Notes: generated by a model from the sequence alone, not told the origin. 64,000 nucleotides of DNA from Sphaerobacter thermophilus DSM 20745 (GCF_000024985.1 NC_013523.1:2046001-2110000), one strand, 5' to 3'. Shown: positions 8,859 to 18,308, counted from the first letter of the stretch. Made by a program: numbers and translations.

Positions 8859-11285
8859 TTGGGGCGAGGCGACCTGACCGAACGGGACGATCTGTTGGAG
8901 ACGGACCATCTTCCCTCGCGATCGGCCGCCGCGATGCACCGCGCGCGGCAGATGACCGGTGCGCAGGTCGCCGCGCGACCGCCGCGGCGGGGCGCTGCGG
9001 GCATCCTCCCGACCACCATCTCGCTGGAGACCGCCCTCTACGTTCTCATCTTCCTGGCCGCGGTCCTGACCCGCTTCTGGGATCTCGGCTCCCGCGCACT
9101 GCACCACGACGAGTCGCTCCATACCTACTACTCCTGGATCTACGCCGAGGGCTTCGGCTACCAGCACAACCCGTTGATGCACGGGCCGTTCCTGTTCCAC
9201 GCCAACGCCCTGCTCTACCTGCTCTTCGGCGCGAGCGACTACGTATCGCGGGTCATGCCGGCCGTCGCCGGCGTCATCGTCGTCATGCTGCCCTGGCTGC
9301 TGCGCGGGCCGCGGCTGCTGGGGCGCTGGGGCGCGCTGTTCGCCTCGGCCCTCCTGCTGGTGTCGCCGTCGATCCTCTTCTACTCCCGCTTCATCCGGCA
9401 CGACATCTACTGCCTGCTCGGGACGTTCGCGTTGGCCATCGCCATCGTGCGTTATGTTGAGCGACCCGAGCCGCGCTGGGCGATCCTCGGCGGGCTCGCT
9501 ATTGGCTTCCTGTTCACCACCAAGGAAGTCAGCTTCATCGTGCTGTTCATCTTCGTGACCTTCCTGGCCATTGCCGTGGCCCTGCGCGCCGCGCCCGGCC
9601 TGCTGCTGGTCGCCGCCGGAGCGCTGGTCGCCTTCGGTGCGGCGGCGATGACGTTCAAGGCGCTGGGCGTCGGGCCGCTGCCCGGCATCCCCTGGGACCA
9701 GCCGACGAGCGAACAAATCTGGCGCTTCACTGTCGCACTCTTCCGGCACCCGGTCGTGGTGGCGGCCATCGGCATCGCGCTCCTGGCGTTCGTCGCCGCG
9801 GTGTGGCTGCTCGACCGCCGCCGCGCGGGGGCGGGTTGGATCGAGGGCATCCTCGGCGATGCGGCCGAAGGCTCGACCGCGGCCGCGCTGCGAGCCCTGC
9901 TCACCGAGCGGCACGGCCTGCTGATCGGCGCCGGGCTAGGCACGCTCGTCTTCGTCGTCCTCTACACCAGCGTCTTCTCGAACATGATGGGGCTGGCGAG
10001 CGGCACGTTCGGCGCCCTCGGATACTGGCTGGGACAGCAGGGCGTGCAGCGCGGTGAGCAGCCCTGGTTCTACTACCTGCTGCTGGTGCCCCAGTACGAG
10101 TTCGTCGCCGCCCTGTTCTTCCCGGTGGGCATCGTCTGCCTCGGCCGGCGCTGGCTCCGGGCACGGCGCGGCGGCAGCCCGCTCGGTCATCGCCACTACG
10201 TCCAGGGTTTCCTCATCTACTGGGCGATGCTGATGCTGGGTGTGCTCTCCTGGGCCGGTGAGAAGATGCCCTGGCTGACCGTCCACATCGCGCTGCCGCT
10301 GACGCTTCTGGCGGCCGCGCTGCTGGGCGAAGCCGCCGAATGGCTCGCCCAGGCCTGGCGCGAGTGGACGCCCGCCCGCCGCCGGGAGGCGCTGGCCGCC
10401 GGCGCCGGGGTCGTCGGGCTCGCCGTGGCGTGGTTCCTGGTCATGGCCTGGGCCAGCGCCGGGCCGTACGTGGAGCAGGAGACGACGTTCGGGACCCGCC
10501 TCCAGCGTACGCTTCGGCCCTGGGCCGCCGACCACTGGTGGATCGTCTACATCCCCTGGCTCCTGCTCGCCCTGCTCCTGATCGCGGCCGCGGTCCGGCT
10601 TGGAGTGAGGCAGATGCTCGCCACCCTGGCCCTGGCCGGCACCGTCGCTCTGGCGCTCGGACAGGTGCACGTCGGCTGGCACATGACCTACCGCGCGGGC
10701 GATGTCCCGACCGACATGCTGATCTACGTGCAGACCTCGCCCTACGTGCCCCGCGTGACCCGGGAACTGGAGGCGTTGTCCCAGGAGCTAACCGGCGGGA
10801 TGAACCTGGAGGTCTGGTACGACTCGGGGACGCAGTGGCCGTTCAACTGGTACCTGCGCAACTTCCCCAACCGCCGCTACTTCGGCACCCAACTCACCGA
10901 GACACCCACCGGGCCGGTGGTGCTCGTCTCGCAGGACAACGTCACGCCGCAGTTGGAGCGGCAACTGGAGGACTACGTCTTCCAGCAGTACCCGATGCGC
11001 TGGTGGTTCCCGGAGGAGCAGACCTATCGCCGCTTCGCCTACGCGCCGGAGTTGAAGAACGAGGGCCGCCAGAACTACCAGGACGACCAGGAGCCGCCCT
11101 TCACCCTACTCGATGTCGCCGGGAGCGTCTGGCGCAGCGTCTGGTCGCTCCACGAACCCGAACAGCAGGGGAAGATCTTCCGACTGGTCGCGTTCCGCGA
11201 GTTGCCAGCGCCGATCGGGAGCTACTGGTTCCGTGTCTACGTCCGCGCCGATCTGGTCCCGTACCTGAACGGGCTGCGCTACTAG
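8859..11285 (+). CDS. Agl23/TIGR03663-type polytopic membrane glycosyltransferase-like protein
   Basis: 808 residues, about a dozen membrane helices. The early loop LGSRALHHDESLHTYYSW holds acidic residues in the position of the catalytic loop of GT-C glycosyltransferases (PMT/ArnT type). The region through YQHNPLMHGPFLFHANALLY matches TIGR03663 (flippase activity-associated protein Agl23) as I recall it. The C-terminal extracytoplasmic part contains NWYLRNFPNRRYFGTQL. Likely acts on lipid-linked sugars at the membrane. The start is uncertain: TTG 8859 opens the frame, and ATG 8934 or 8952 would remove up to 31 residues; none has a strong Shine-Dalgarno. It is followed 41 bp later by a related gene. 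Confidence 0.85.
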   Translation: MGRGDLTERDDLLETDHLPSRSAAAMHRARQMTGAQVAARPPRRGAAGILPTTISLETALYVLIFLAAVLTRFWDLGSRALHHDESLHTYYSWIYAEGFGYQHNPLMHGPFLFHANALLYLLFGASDYVSRVMPAVAGVIVVMLPWLLRGPRLLGRWGALFASALLLVSPSILFYSRFIRHDIYCLLGTFALAIAIVRYVERPEPRWAILGGLAIGFLFTTKEVSFIVLFIFVTFLAIAVALRAAPGLLLVAAGALVAFGAAAMTFKALGVGPLPGIPWDQPTSEQIWRFTVALFRHPVVVAAIGIALLAFVAAVWLLDRRRAGAGWIEGILGDAAEGSTAAALRALLTERHGLLIGAGLGTLVFVVLYTSVFSNMMGLASGTFGALGYWLGQQGVQRGEQPWFYYLLLVPQYEFVAALFFPVGIVCLGRRWLRARRGGSPLGHRHYVQGFLIYWAMLMLGVLSWAGEKMPWLTVHIALPLTLLAAALLGEAAEWLAQAWREWTPARRREALAAGAGVVGLAVAWFLVMAWASAGPYVEQETTFGTRLQRTLRPWAADHWWIVYIPWLLLALLLIAAAVRLGVRQMLATLALAGTVALALGQVHVGWHMTYRAGDVPTDMLIYVQTSPYVPRVTRELEALSQELTGGMNLEVWYDSGTQWPFNWYLRNFPNRRYFGTQLTETPTGPVVLVSQDNVTPQLERQLEDYVFQQYPMRWWFPEEQTYRRFAYAPELKNEGRQNYQDDQEPPFTLLDVAGSVWRSVWSLHEPEQQGKIFRLVAFRELPAPIGSYWFRVYVRADLVPYLNGLRY

Positions 11286-11326
11286 CGCCGGATCGCGCCG
11301 GCACCACGCAGAAGGAGAGACGCCCG

Positions 11327-13234
11327 GTGGTGCACCGCCTCTCGGTGTTCGATCAGGCCGACGCCGCGCCCGACGCCCTCGACCGGCGCCTGGACCTCTC
11401 CGCCCTCTCCTGGGAGGGGGTCGGGTGGATCGCGGCCGCCCTCTTGGCGGCGCTCGTGCGGCTCACCCAGCTCACCACCTGGCCGCTCGGGGCGGACGAG
11501 GCGCGCGTCGCGACCGACGGGCTGGCGCTCGCGACCGGCGGGACACTATCGAATGACGCCTGGACGCACCCGCTCGTGGTCGAGGCAGAGGGTCTGGCCA
11601 TGTTCCTCTTCGGGCCGAGCGACGGGGTGGTGCGCCTCGTGCCCGCGCTGGCGGGCCTCGGGGCGATCGCACTGCTCTGGCCGCTGCGGCGCTGGGTTGG
11701 CCGCGGGGCGGCACTCAGTGCAGCCATCCTGCTGGCGCTGTCGCCGACCCTGGCCTTCACCGCCAGGCAGGCGGGAGCCGGGAGCCTGCTCGTCGCCGGG
11801 TCGCTCTTGTTCCTGGCCCTCCTGCTGCACCATCTGAGCCAACCCACGACCCTGTCGGCGGTAGCCACCGGAGCGGCCGCCGGGTTGCTGCTACTGACTG
11901 GCCCGCTCGGCTGGGTGGGACTGCCGCTCACCGCCGGAGCAGGCATCGCCATGGCGGGCGGGCGCCATGCCCGGCTGCGAGATCTCTCCGGCCTGGCAGT
12001 GGGCCTGCTGCTGGTGCTGATCACGCTCTCCACCGTCCTCTTCACGCGGCCCGCGGGCTTCTCGGCATTCATCTCCGGGAGCCTCGGCACTCTCTGGCGC
12101 GAGCACCTTGCCAGCGCAGGCACGCAGTGGTGGATGACCCCACTGGTGCTGGTCGCCGACGAGTTCCTCCTGCTCGTGCTGGCGGTCGTTGCGGTGTGGC
12201 AGGTCCTGGTCAACCGGGAGAAGCTGCCGTTCGGCACCGCTCGTCCGGCGCGGGCGATCCTCGCGTGGGCCGCGGTCGGGACGGTAGTCGCCACGATAGT
12301 CGCCGGCTCCGGCGCGGACCGATACAGCCTGGCAGTGCTGCCGCTGGTTCTGGCTGGCGGTGTGGGGCTCGGCGCGCTGGTCGGGGGGATCGACTGGGCG
12401 GAGGTCTGGAGTGGTCGCGGGCTGGCATTTGTGGTGGCGGTTTTCCTCACCTTCGCCGCGCTGCTCAGCACCTTCAACACGCTCGGAAGCACGCCGGCCA
12501 CGTCCGCGCGCTTCGCCTGGCTGCTGACGCTGGCGATCCTGATCCTGCTGGTGCTGGTGCCGCTCCTGCTGGCGACGGTGTGGCTGGCACGCCGGCTCAA
12601 TCAGCCGGCAACCGGCTTAGTGGGCCTTGCGGCGCTGCTCGTGCTCGGCGGGGTCACGCTGCACACCGGGGTGATGCTCGGCGCCACTAATGTCAACCGG
12701 CCCGGCGAGCCGCTGCTGATCGGCAGCACCGCGCCCGCCGTGGAGCGCTGGATCACCCGCATCGAGAGGTTGAGTGCAGACCTGACCACGTTCACCCAGA
12801 ACGTGCAGGACCCGACCGGCGGCCACGGCTTTACGATCGTGCTCGATGAGGAGATCGCCCAGCCCTTCGCCTGGTACCTGCGCGACTTCCCGAACCTGCG
12901 CGTGGTCGACGCCGACGAGCCGGCGACCGGCACGACGCCGCCCGACGTCGTGATCGCCCTGCCGGAGCACGTGCCCGCGCTGCTCGGAGAACACACCGAC
13001 TACGTCCCACGGCCCTACGCCCTGACGGTACCCGTGCCTCCCAGCTTCGCGCAGCCCGACTGGGGCGCGCTGCTGGCCAGCCTGACCGACCCGGCACAGA
13101 TCCGCCATTTCACGGAATTCCTGATCGACCGGCAGGTCAGCAACCCCGCCGAGCCCCGGGCCTTCGCGCTGGTATTGCGTTCCGACCACGCGGAACGGGT
13201 GTATGGACCGACAACGGAAACGGAATCGCGGTAG
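11327..13234 (+). CDS. Second GT-C/PMT-like membrane glycosyltransferase, paralogue of the upstream gene
   Basis: 635 residues. The start GTG 11327 is chosen because AAGGAGA lies 8 nt upstream; the frame is open much further upstream only as an overlap with the preceding gene. It has an N-terminal helix followed by the acidic loop LTTWPLGADEARVATDG, then about ten hydrophobic segments. The C-terminal soluble domain has AWYLRDFPNLRVVDADE, the same motif as NWYLRNFPNRRYF in its neighbour, indicating paralogy. Probably co-expressed with the Agl23-like gene and acting on the same glycan or lipid carrier. The substrate is unknown. Confidence 0.8.
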   Translation: MVHRLSVFDQADAAPDALDRRLDLSALSWEGVGWIAAALLAALVRLTQLTTWPLGADEARVATDGLALATGGTLSNDAWTHPLVVEAEGLAMFLFGPSDGVVRLVPALAGLGAIALLWPLRRWVGRGAALSAAILLALSPTLAFTARQAGAGSLLVAGSLLFLALLLHHLSQPTTLSAVATGAAAGLLLLTGPLGWVGLPLTAGAGIAMAGGRHARLRDLSGLAVGLLLVLITLSTVLFTRPAGFSAFISGSLGTLWREHLASAGTQWWMTPLVLVADEFLLLVLAVVAVWQVLVNREKLPFGTARPARAILAWAAVGTVVATIVAGSGADRYSLAVLPLVLAGGVGLGALVGGIDWAEVWSGRGLAFVVAVFLTFAALLSTFNTLGSTPATSARFAWLLTLAILILLVLVPLLLATVWLARRLNQPATGLVGLAALLVLGGVTLHTGVMLGATNVNRPGEPLLIGSTAPAVERWITRIERLSADLTTFTQNVQDPTGGHGFTIVLDEEIAQPFAWYLRDFPNLRVVDADEPATGTTPPDVVIALPEHVPALLGEHTDYVPRPYALTVPVPPSFAQPDWGALLASLTDPAQIRHFTEFLIDRQVSNPAEPRAFALVLRSDHAERVYGPTTETESR

Positions 13235-13239
13235 GGGAG

Positions 13240-13267
13240 GATGCCCGCCCCCCATCCGGCGGGCATC
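13240..13267. terminator. Bidirectional hairpin between convergent genes
   Basis: GATGCCCGCC (13240-13249) and GGCGGGCATC (13258-13267) form a perfect 10-bp stem with an 8-nt loop, placed between the glycosyltransferase stop and the response-regulator stop. Confidence 0.65.
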
Positions 13268-13281
13268 GTCATCGGGCAATA

Positions 13282-13689
13282 TCAGTCGTGGAGGGAGCGC
13301 TCCGCCGCGCCGTCGCGCCCGAGGAGACGCTCGACGGTAACGAAGAACTCATCGAGATCGAAGGGCTTCTGGAGGCATGCATCCGCGCCGCTGGCGCGGG
13401 CCTGCTCACGCGCCCGCGGGTGCGCGGACATGACCACGGTCGGGATGTCGTCGTGGTCAGTGTGCCGCCGGATCGCACGGACGAGGTCGGAACCCAGCCC
13501 GTCCGGCAGCAGGAAGTCCACCACCACCAGATCCGGCGCCGCCTGCTCCCAGAGCCGCAGCGCCTCGGCCACGCTGGGCGCGGTATGCACTACAAACCCA
13601 GCATCGTCGAGCGCCCAGGCAATCAATTCCGCTATTGAGGGATCATCCTCCACCACAAGTATCGTCTGAGTCAGTTGCCTGGTCGCCAT
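13282..13689 (-). CDS. Single-domain response regulator (CheY-like receiver)
   Basis: 135 residues, only a receiver domain. Acidic pair Asp15-Asp16, phospho-acceptor Asp58 in LVVVDFLLPDG, Ser/Thr switch in VVMSAH and Lys108 in LQKPF. There is no output domain and no histidine kinase in the window, so it probably works as a diffusible phospho-relay or in a chemotaxis/motility-like context. ATG 13689 was chosen because GAGGA sits 6 nt before it; a start at 13713 would lack a good ribosome site. Confidence 0.9.
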   Translation of the reverse strand: MATRQLTQTILVVEDDPSIAELIAWALDDAGFVVHTAPSVAEALRLWEQAAPDLVVVDFLLPDGLGSDLVRAIRRHTDHDDIPTVVMSAHPRAREQARASGADACLQKPFDLDEFFVTVERLLGRDGAAERSLHD

Positions 13690-13977
13690 CCATATCCTCA
13701 GATCGCCGAGCACGGCGTCGTGCCACGCCTACAACTCGCCCCGCTGATGCTTCTCACGCAGAAGCACCAAACCCGGCTTATGGCTACGCATGTTGCATGC
13801 CAACCTCGCTCGCTGTCCGTACGCCTACCAGTGGCGCAATCCTGCTCATCGCGTAATGTTCACGAACGCGGTACTCCGCTTACGGCCGGTGACTATGCCG
13901 GATGTCGCGCAACTGACGGCCCAATCCGCTGCGATATCAGGGGATCCGTACCCGTCGGCGCTCCGTGTCCGCGCATA

Positions 13978-14019
13978 TGACAACGTTCAGGTAACATTGG
14001 CGCGATCCGAACGTTGTCA
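13978..14019. promoter_or_regulatory. Perfect 11-bp inverted repeat, possible operator upstream of dxs
   Basis: TGACAACGTTC (13978-13988) and GAACGTTGTCA (14009-14019) are exact reverse complements separated by 20 bp. Each arm contains the palindrome AACGTT, the two centres being 28 bp apart. It lies about 60 bp upstream of the dxs -35, compatible with a dimeric regulator or a divergent promoter. Confidence 0.5.
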
Positions 14020-14077
14020 GAATTGGCAGGACGCCAGACGTTTGCGGCACGGATCGTGCCTCCCGCCCGGCGGGCGT

Positions 14078-14107
14078 TTGACGCCATATTTCGGCCCCTG
14101 ATAGGAT
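14078..14107 (+). promoter_or_regulatory. dxs promoter with extended -10
   Basis: TTGACG (14078-14083), 18-bp spacer, then TAGGAT (14102-14107) preceded by TGA, giving an extended -10. Predicted start near 14114, about 50 nt before the dxs start codon. Confidence 0.6.
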
Positions 14108-14162
14108 CACCGGAGCGTTCGCCCCGAAGGCGGGCGATCCTAACGCGATGGAGGACGATCCC

Positions 14163-16052
14163 ATGCTGCTGGAGCGAGTCGACAGCCCTGAGGATCTCAA
14201 GGCCCTCTCCCTGCGCGAGCTGGAGCAACTGGCTGCTGAGATCCGCCAGACGATCCTCGACATCATCGTCGGGAAGACCGGGGGCCACTTCGCATCCAAC
14301 CTCGGTTCGGTCGAGTTAGCCATTGCCCTGCACTACGTCTTCAACTCCCCTCAGGACAAGATCGTGTGGGACGTCGGCCACCAGGCATACCCGCACAAGC
14401 TCATCACCGGCCGGCGTGATCGCTTCCACACCATCCGCCAGCCCGGAGGGCTCAGCGGCTTCCTGCAGCGCGAGGAGAGCCCGCACGACCACTTCGGCGC
14501 CGGGCACGCCAGCACGTCGATCTCCGCGGCCCTCGGTATGGCGGTCGCCGGCCGGCTGAAGGGCGAGCGCTTCCACACCGTCGCCGTGATCGGCGACGGC
14601 GCGCTCACCGGGGGCATGGCCTACGAGGCACTCAACAACGCCGGGAGCCTGCAGGTCCCGCTGATCGTCGTGCTCAACGACAACGAGATGTCGATCGCCC
14701 CCAACGTCGGGGCGCTTCCCAAGTACCTGAGTCGTATTAGGACCGACGAGCGGTACACCCAGGCCAAGATCGAGGTGGAACGCCTGCTCCACCGCATGCC
14801 CCAGGGCGACTGGCTCCTGGAGCTGGGCAAGCGCATGAAGGACGGCCTGAAAGAGGTCGTCTACCACACCATGATCTGGGAAGAGCTGGGCTTCACCTAC
14901 GTCGGACCGGTCGACGGCCACAACCTGCGCGACCTGATCGAGACCCTCCAGCAGGTGCGGGAGATCGACGGCCCGGTCTTCGTCCACGCGGTGACGGTCA
15001 AGGGGAAAGGCTACGAGCCGGCCGAGAACGACCCCTTCAAGCACCACGCCGCGTCGATCAAGATCCCCGGCGCACCGCCCAGCCCGCCGAAGTACCAGGA
15101 CGTCTTCGGTGAGACGCTGACCGCGCTGGCGCGCGAGGACGAGCGCATCGTCGCCATCACGGCGGCCATGCCGGACGGCACCGGGCTGCTGCCCTTTGCC
15201 AAGGAGCACCCGAAGCGCTTCTTCGACGTCGGCATCGCCGAGCAGCACGCAGTCACCTTCGCCGCCGGCCTCGCCACCCAAGGGCTGCGGCCCGTGGCAG
15301 CCATCTACTCGACCTTCCTCCAGCGGGCCTTCGACCAGGTGGTGCACGACGTCTGCATCCAGAAACTGCCGGTGGTCCTCGCCATGGACCGCGCAGGCTT
15401 CGCTGGGGAGGACGGGCGAACCCACCACGGCCTCTTCGACATCGCCTACCTGCGCTGCCTGCCGAACATGGTCTTGATGGCGCCGAAGGACGAAAACGAG
15501 CTGCGCCACATGCTCAAGACCGCCATCCTCTACGAGGATGGACCGATTGCACTGCGCTACCCGCGCGGCGCCGGGGTCGGCGTGCCGCTTACCGGGGAGC
15601 CACACCCGCTGCCGATCGGCCGGGGTGAAGTGCTGCGAGAGGGCGACGACATCACCATCGTCGCGCTCGGCACCATGGTCCTGCCCGCGGAGCGCGCGGC
15701 GGACATTCTGGCCGAGCAGGGGATCCACGCGACCGTCATCAATGCCCGCTTCGTCAAGCCACTGGACGAGGAGCTGATCCTCTCCAGCGCGCAGCGCACG
15801 GGCCACCTGCTCACCGTCGAGGAAGCCATGCTCGCAGGTGGCTTCGGCAGCGCCGTGTTGGAGCTCCTCGCCCGCGAGGGGCTGCGGCTACCGGTGACGA
15901 CCCTCGGCGTGCCGGACCGGATTTTCGACCACGCGCCCCAGGGCGTGCTGCGCAAGCAGGCGGGCCTCGACGCCGAGACCATCGCCGCCCGCGCCGCGGC
16001 ACTCCTCGGCGCCCGCCCGGCCGACGTTCCGGTCGCAGGCGGTGGTGCGTAG
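14163..16052 (+). CDS. dxs: 1-deoxy-D-xylulose-5-phosphate synthase
   Basis: 629 residues, normal for Dxs. The first enzyme of the MEP isoprenoid pathway, condensing pyruvate and glyceraldehyde 3-phosphate with thiamine diphosphate. Seen: [21 protein letters not shown], the thiamine-diphosphate motif [16 protein letters not shown], and in the transketolase C-terminal half [18 protein letters not shown] and RYPRGAG. Start ATG 14163 is favoured over ATG 14148 because GGAGGA (14150-14155) overlaps the earlier codon and lies 7 nt before the later one. A promoter lies upstream. rsmG follows after about 280 bp with two hairpins between. Confidence 0.97.
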   Translation: MLLERVDSPEDLKALSLRELEQLAAEIRQTILDIIVGKTGGHFASNLGSVELAIALHYVFNSPQDKIVWDVGHQAYPHKLITGRRDRFHTIRQPGGLSGFLQREESPHDHFGAGHASTSISAALGMAVAGRLKGERFHTVAVIGDGALTGGMAYEALNNAGSLQVPLIVVLNDNEMSIAPNVGALPKYLSRIRTDERYTQAKIEVERLLHRMPQGDWLLELGKRMKDGLKEVVYHTMIWEELGFTYVGPVDGHNLRDLIETLQQVREIDGPVFVHAVTVKGKGYEPAENDPFKHHAASIKIPGAPPSPPKYQDVFGETLTALAREDERIVAITAAMPDGTGLLPFAKEHPKRFFDVGIAEQHAVTFAAGLATQGLRPVAAIYSTFLQRAFDQVVHDVCIQKLPVVLAMDRAGFAGEDGRTHHGLFDIAYLRCLPNMVLMAPKDENELRHMLKTAILYEDGPIALRYPRGAGVGVPLTGEPHPLPIGRGEVLREGDDITIVALGTMVLPAERAADILAEQGIHATVINARFVKPLDEELILSSAQRTGHLLTVEEAMLAGGFGSAVLELLAREGLRLPVTTLGVPDRIFDHAPQGVLRKQAGLDAETIAARAAALLGARPADVPVAGGGA

Positions 16053-16098
16053 AGCTGAGAGGCGGCTCCGTCTCACGGCGTGTATGCGGTCGGCACCT

Positions 16099-16148
16099 GC
16101 CCGGGGGGAAACCCCCGGGCTGACAGCGCAAGCCCGCTAAGGCGGGCT
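16099..16148 (+). repeat. Double-hairpin REP-like element after dxs
   Basis: GCCCGGGGG (16099-16107)/CCCCCGGGC (16112-16120) with a GAAA tetraloop, then AGCCCGC (16131-16137)/GCGGGCT (16142-16148) with a TAAG loop. GC-rich imperfect repeats of similar flavour continue to ~16275. No U-run, so it is more REP-like than a classical terminator, though it could stabilise or end the dxs message. Confidence 0.6.
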
Positions 16149-16336
16149 GGGGATGCGTCAGTGGACATGCCGGATTCTCTCGTTGAAGGGCATGAGCGGC
16201 CGGAACCCCCAGCCGGCTCTAGGCGGCTTCGCCGTGTCAGCGCGGCGGCTTCAGCCCCGCGCCCCGACCGGGTTCGGTATCACTCCACCACCCCGCGGCG
16301 GAGCACAAGCGTCGGATCGCCCACGGGACACAGCAC

Positions 16337-17068
16337 ATGACCGCACTCCCGACTCTCACCAGACTTGCCGAGGCACTGGGCGTGGCGCTCGACGCCACGG
16401 CGCTCGACCGCTTCGCCCGATACCGGGATCTCTTGCTCGACTGGAACCGGCGGATCAACCTGACGCGGGTCACGGAGCCGACCGAGGTCGAGATCCGCCT
16501 CTTCGCCGACTCGCTGCTCCTCATCCCCTATCTGCGCCGCTTCCGTGAGGCGAATCCCGACAACCCTCCGCGGCTGGCAGATGTCGGCGCGGGGGGCGGG
16601 TTCCCCGGACTTCCGCTCAAGATCGCCATGCCCGACCTCGACCTGACGCTGATCGAGGCCACGGGCAAGAAGGTCGCCTTCCTCGACGCCGCCATTGCGG
16701 CGCTCGACCTAGCCGGCGCCCGCGCCGTGCACGGCCGTGCCGAGGAACTCGCGCACCTCCCGGACTACCGCGGTCGCTTCGACGTGGTGACAGCGCGGGC
16801 GGTGGCCCGGATGCCGACCCTGCTGGAGTACTGCCTGCCGTTGCTGCGTCCGGGTGGCTGGGGGTTGTTTCCCAAGGGTCGCGATGCGCAAGACGAGGCG
16901 GCCGAGGCCGCGAATGCGCTGGCGACCCTCCACGCGCGCCTGCTCGCGATCGACCCGGCGCCCGTGCCGGAGCTGGCCGGCACCGCGATCGTCGTGGTGG
17001 AGCAGATCAAACCCGTCCCGCCGAAGTACCCCCGCCGCGCCGGCCTACCCGCCAAGCGCCCGCTATAG
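16337..17068 (+). CDS. rsmG: 16S rRNA (guanine527-N7)-methyltransferase
   Basis: 243 residues. The N-terminal helical part has RYRDLLLDWNRRINLT, the classic GidB/RsmG signature, followed by the SAM-binding DVGAGGGFPGLPLKIAMP and ATGKKVAFLDAA. Methylates G527 of 16S rRNA in the 530 loop. The C-terminus ends with KYPRRAGLPAKRPL, typical of the family. The gene stands between dxs and a convergent L,D-transpeptidase. ATG 16337 gives a normal-length product; no strong Shine-Dalgarno is seen. Confidence 0.95.
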   Translation: MTALPTLTRLAEALGVALDATALDRFARYRDLLLDWNRRINLTRVTEPTEVEIRLFADSLLLIPYLRRFREANPDNPPRLADVGAGGGFPGLPLKIAMPDLDLTLIEATGKKVAFLDAAIAALDLAGARAVHGRAEELAHLPDYRGRFDVVTARAVARMPTLLEYCLPLLRPGGWGLFPKGRDAQDEAAEAANALATLHARLLAIDPAPVPELAGTAIVVVEQIKPVPPKYPRRAGLPAKRPL

Positions 17069-17128
17069 AGGCACCACACTCGTTCTCAGCAGCCCAGGCG
17101 GCCTTTCCCGGCCCACTCACATCGCTCC

Positions 17129-17166
17129 CCTCTCCCAGAATTGGGAGAGGGACCGGGGGTGAGGGC
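17129..17166 (+). repeat. Dispersed CTCTCCC-hairpin repeat, copy 2
   Basis: CTCTCCCA (17130-17137)/TGGGAGAG (17142-17149) followed by GGACCGGGGGTGAGGG, between convergent rsmG and the L,D-transpeptidase gene. Confidence 0.75.
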
Positions 17167-17190
17167 CGCGCCCCTTGGGGCTTGATACGA

Positions 17191-17220
17191 CTCGGGGCGG
17201 GGACCTGTCCCCGCCCCGAG
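17191..17220. terminator. Strong bidirectional hairpin terminator candidate
   Basis: CTCGGGGCGGGGA (17191-17203) and TCCCCGCCCCGAG (17208-17220) form a perfect 13-bp stem with a CCTG loop, immediately after the L,D-transpeptidase stop on the minus strand and after rsmG on the plus strand. There is no T-run. Confidence 0.55.
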
Positions 17221-17237
17221 CGAGCGTTGCCGAAGAC

Positions 17238-18308
17238 CTAGTAGTGGATCCAGATCGGCGTTCCGGGCGGCGCCCAGTTGTAGAGCCAGCCGGCGGCGTC
17301 GATCGGCAGGTTGACGCAGCCACGGCTCCGTGGGTAGCCGAAGTCCGAGTGCCAGTACGTCCCGTGGATGGCATAGCCGCCGGTGTAGAAGTACATCACG
17401 TACGGCACATCCGGCAGGTAGTAGTACTCGGGAGTCCCGGCGAGCCCGCCGGTCATGTCGTCGTAGCGCAGCTTCCACTGCACGGTGAACGTTCCGACCG
17501 GCGTCGGGTACTGCGGCAGCCCGCCGGACATCGGCGACGAGAAGACGGGCGTGTTCCCCTCCCAGGCCGTCAGCCGCTGGGGCACGCTCAGATTGACCTC
17601 GATCCACTTATCCGGCAGCCGGGTAATGTGCGGGAAGACCCCGGAGTCCGGTCGCTGCCCGATGCCGGCCGTGTTTACGCCCCGGGATTCCGCTACCTGA
17701 CGGCCGAGCAGGCCGAGCTGGACCTCATAGCGCGTGCCGCGGTGCTCCGGGTGCCACTCGAAACGCGCACGCTCGAAGTACTGGACCGTGTGGCCGTTCT
17801 CGGTGAACTCCTCACTGATCGGGTAGCCGAAGATGTCCAGCCCGCCGTTCGCCAGCCAGAAGTTCTTGAAGCCGAAGCTGAGGAAGTGGCCGGTCTCTGG
17901 GAAGTACCAGTGCGCGTCGTTGTTCTGATAGGGCTGATCAAGCCGGATCGGCGTGAACGCCGGATGGTCCCGTCCGGCGGTTACCTGCCGTCCTACCAAC
18001 CCGAGCTGCACCCGAAAGTTCTCCGGGTTTTCGGGGTGCCACTCGAACCGCGCGCGCTCAAAGTACTGCACGCGCAGCCCGTCCTCACCAATCTCCTCGG
18101 TGATCGGGAACCCGAAGATGTCGACCCCGCCGTGACTCCACCAGAAGTGTAGGAACTCGGTCTGCGCATGATGGCCCGTCTGGGGGAAGTAGACGACCCG
18201 TTCCAGTTGCTGCAGCGGCGGCGCAGCTGCGCTCACAGGAGTGCTACCCACTGGCAGGAAGACCAGCGAGAGCACCAGCGCAGTGGCCAACGAAACTAGA
18301 CGGCGCAT
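17238..18308 (-). CDS. Secreted L,D-transpeptidase (YkuD) with two N-terminal repeat modules
   Basis: 356 residues. Signal peptide residues 1-28. Two ~70-residue repeats (~40-110 and ~135-206) share YFPxTGH...GGxDIFGxPIxEE...VQYFERARFEWHPE...VQLGLxGRQV. The C-terminal YkuD domain (~235-356) has His315 in AIHGTYWH and catalytic Cys331 in SRGCVNLP. YkuD enzymes form 3-3 peptidoglycan crosslinks or attach proteins to stem peptides; the repeats probably bind cell envelope. Similar modules occur in the secreted protein at 2.0-3.5 kb. Start ATG 18308 directly precedes the signal peptide. A 569-bp intergenic region lies upstream. Confidence 0.9.
   Translation of the reverse strand: MRRLVSLATALVLSLVFLPVGSTPVSAAAPPLQQLERVVYFPQTGHHAQTEFLHFWWSHGGVDIFGFPITEEIGEDGLRVQYFERARFEWHPENPENFRVQLGLVGRQVTAGRDHPAFTPIRLDQPYQNNDAHWYFPETGHFLSFGFKNFWLANGGLDIFGYPISEEFTENGHTVQYFERARFEWHPEHRGTRYEVQLGLLGRQVAESRGVNTAGIGQRPDSGVFPHITRLPDKWIEVNLSVPQRLTAWEGNTPVFSSPMSGGLPQYPTPVGTFTVQWKLRYDDMTGGLAGTPEYYYLPDVPYVMYFYTGGYAIHGTYWHSDFGYPRSRGCVNLPIDAAGWLYNWAPPGTPIWIHY

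Larger units (their letters stand above)
13714..14162. other. Regulatory intergenic region before dxs
   Basis: No credible gene. It holds a TGCTTCT/AGAAGCA hairpin (13748-13766), a perfect 11-bp inverted repeat at 13978-14019 and a dxs promoter at 14078-14107. GC is lower than in the flanking genes. Confidence 0.6.

Noticed and set aside
10340-11326. Upstream extension of the second glycosyltransferase frame
   Set aside because: Overlaps the Agl23-like gene out of frame with Arg/Pro-rich sequence; the real start is GTG 11327 with a ribosome site.
14316-15806. 496-codon minus-strand open frame
   Set aside because: Antisense shadow of dxs.
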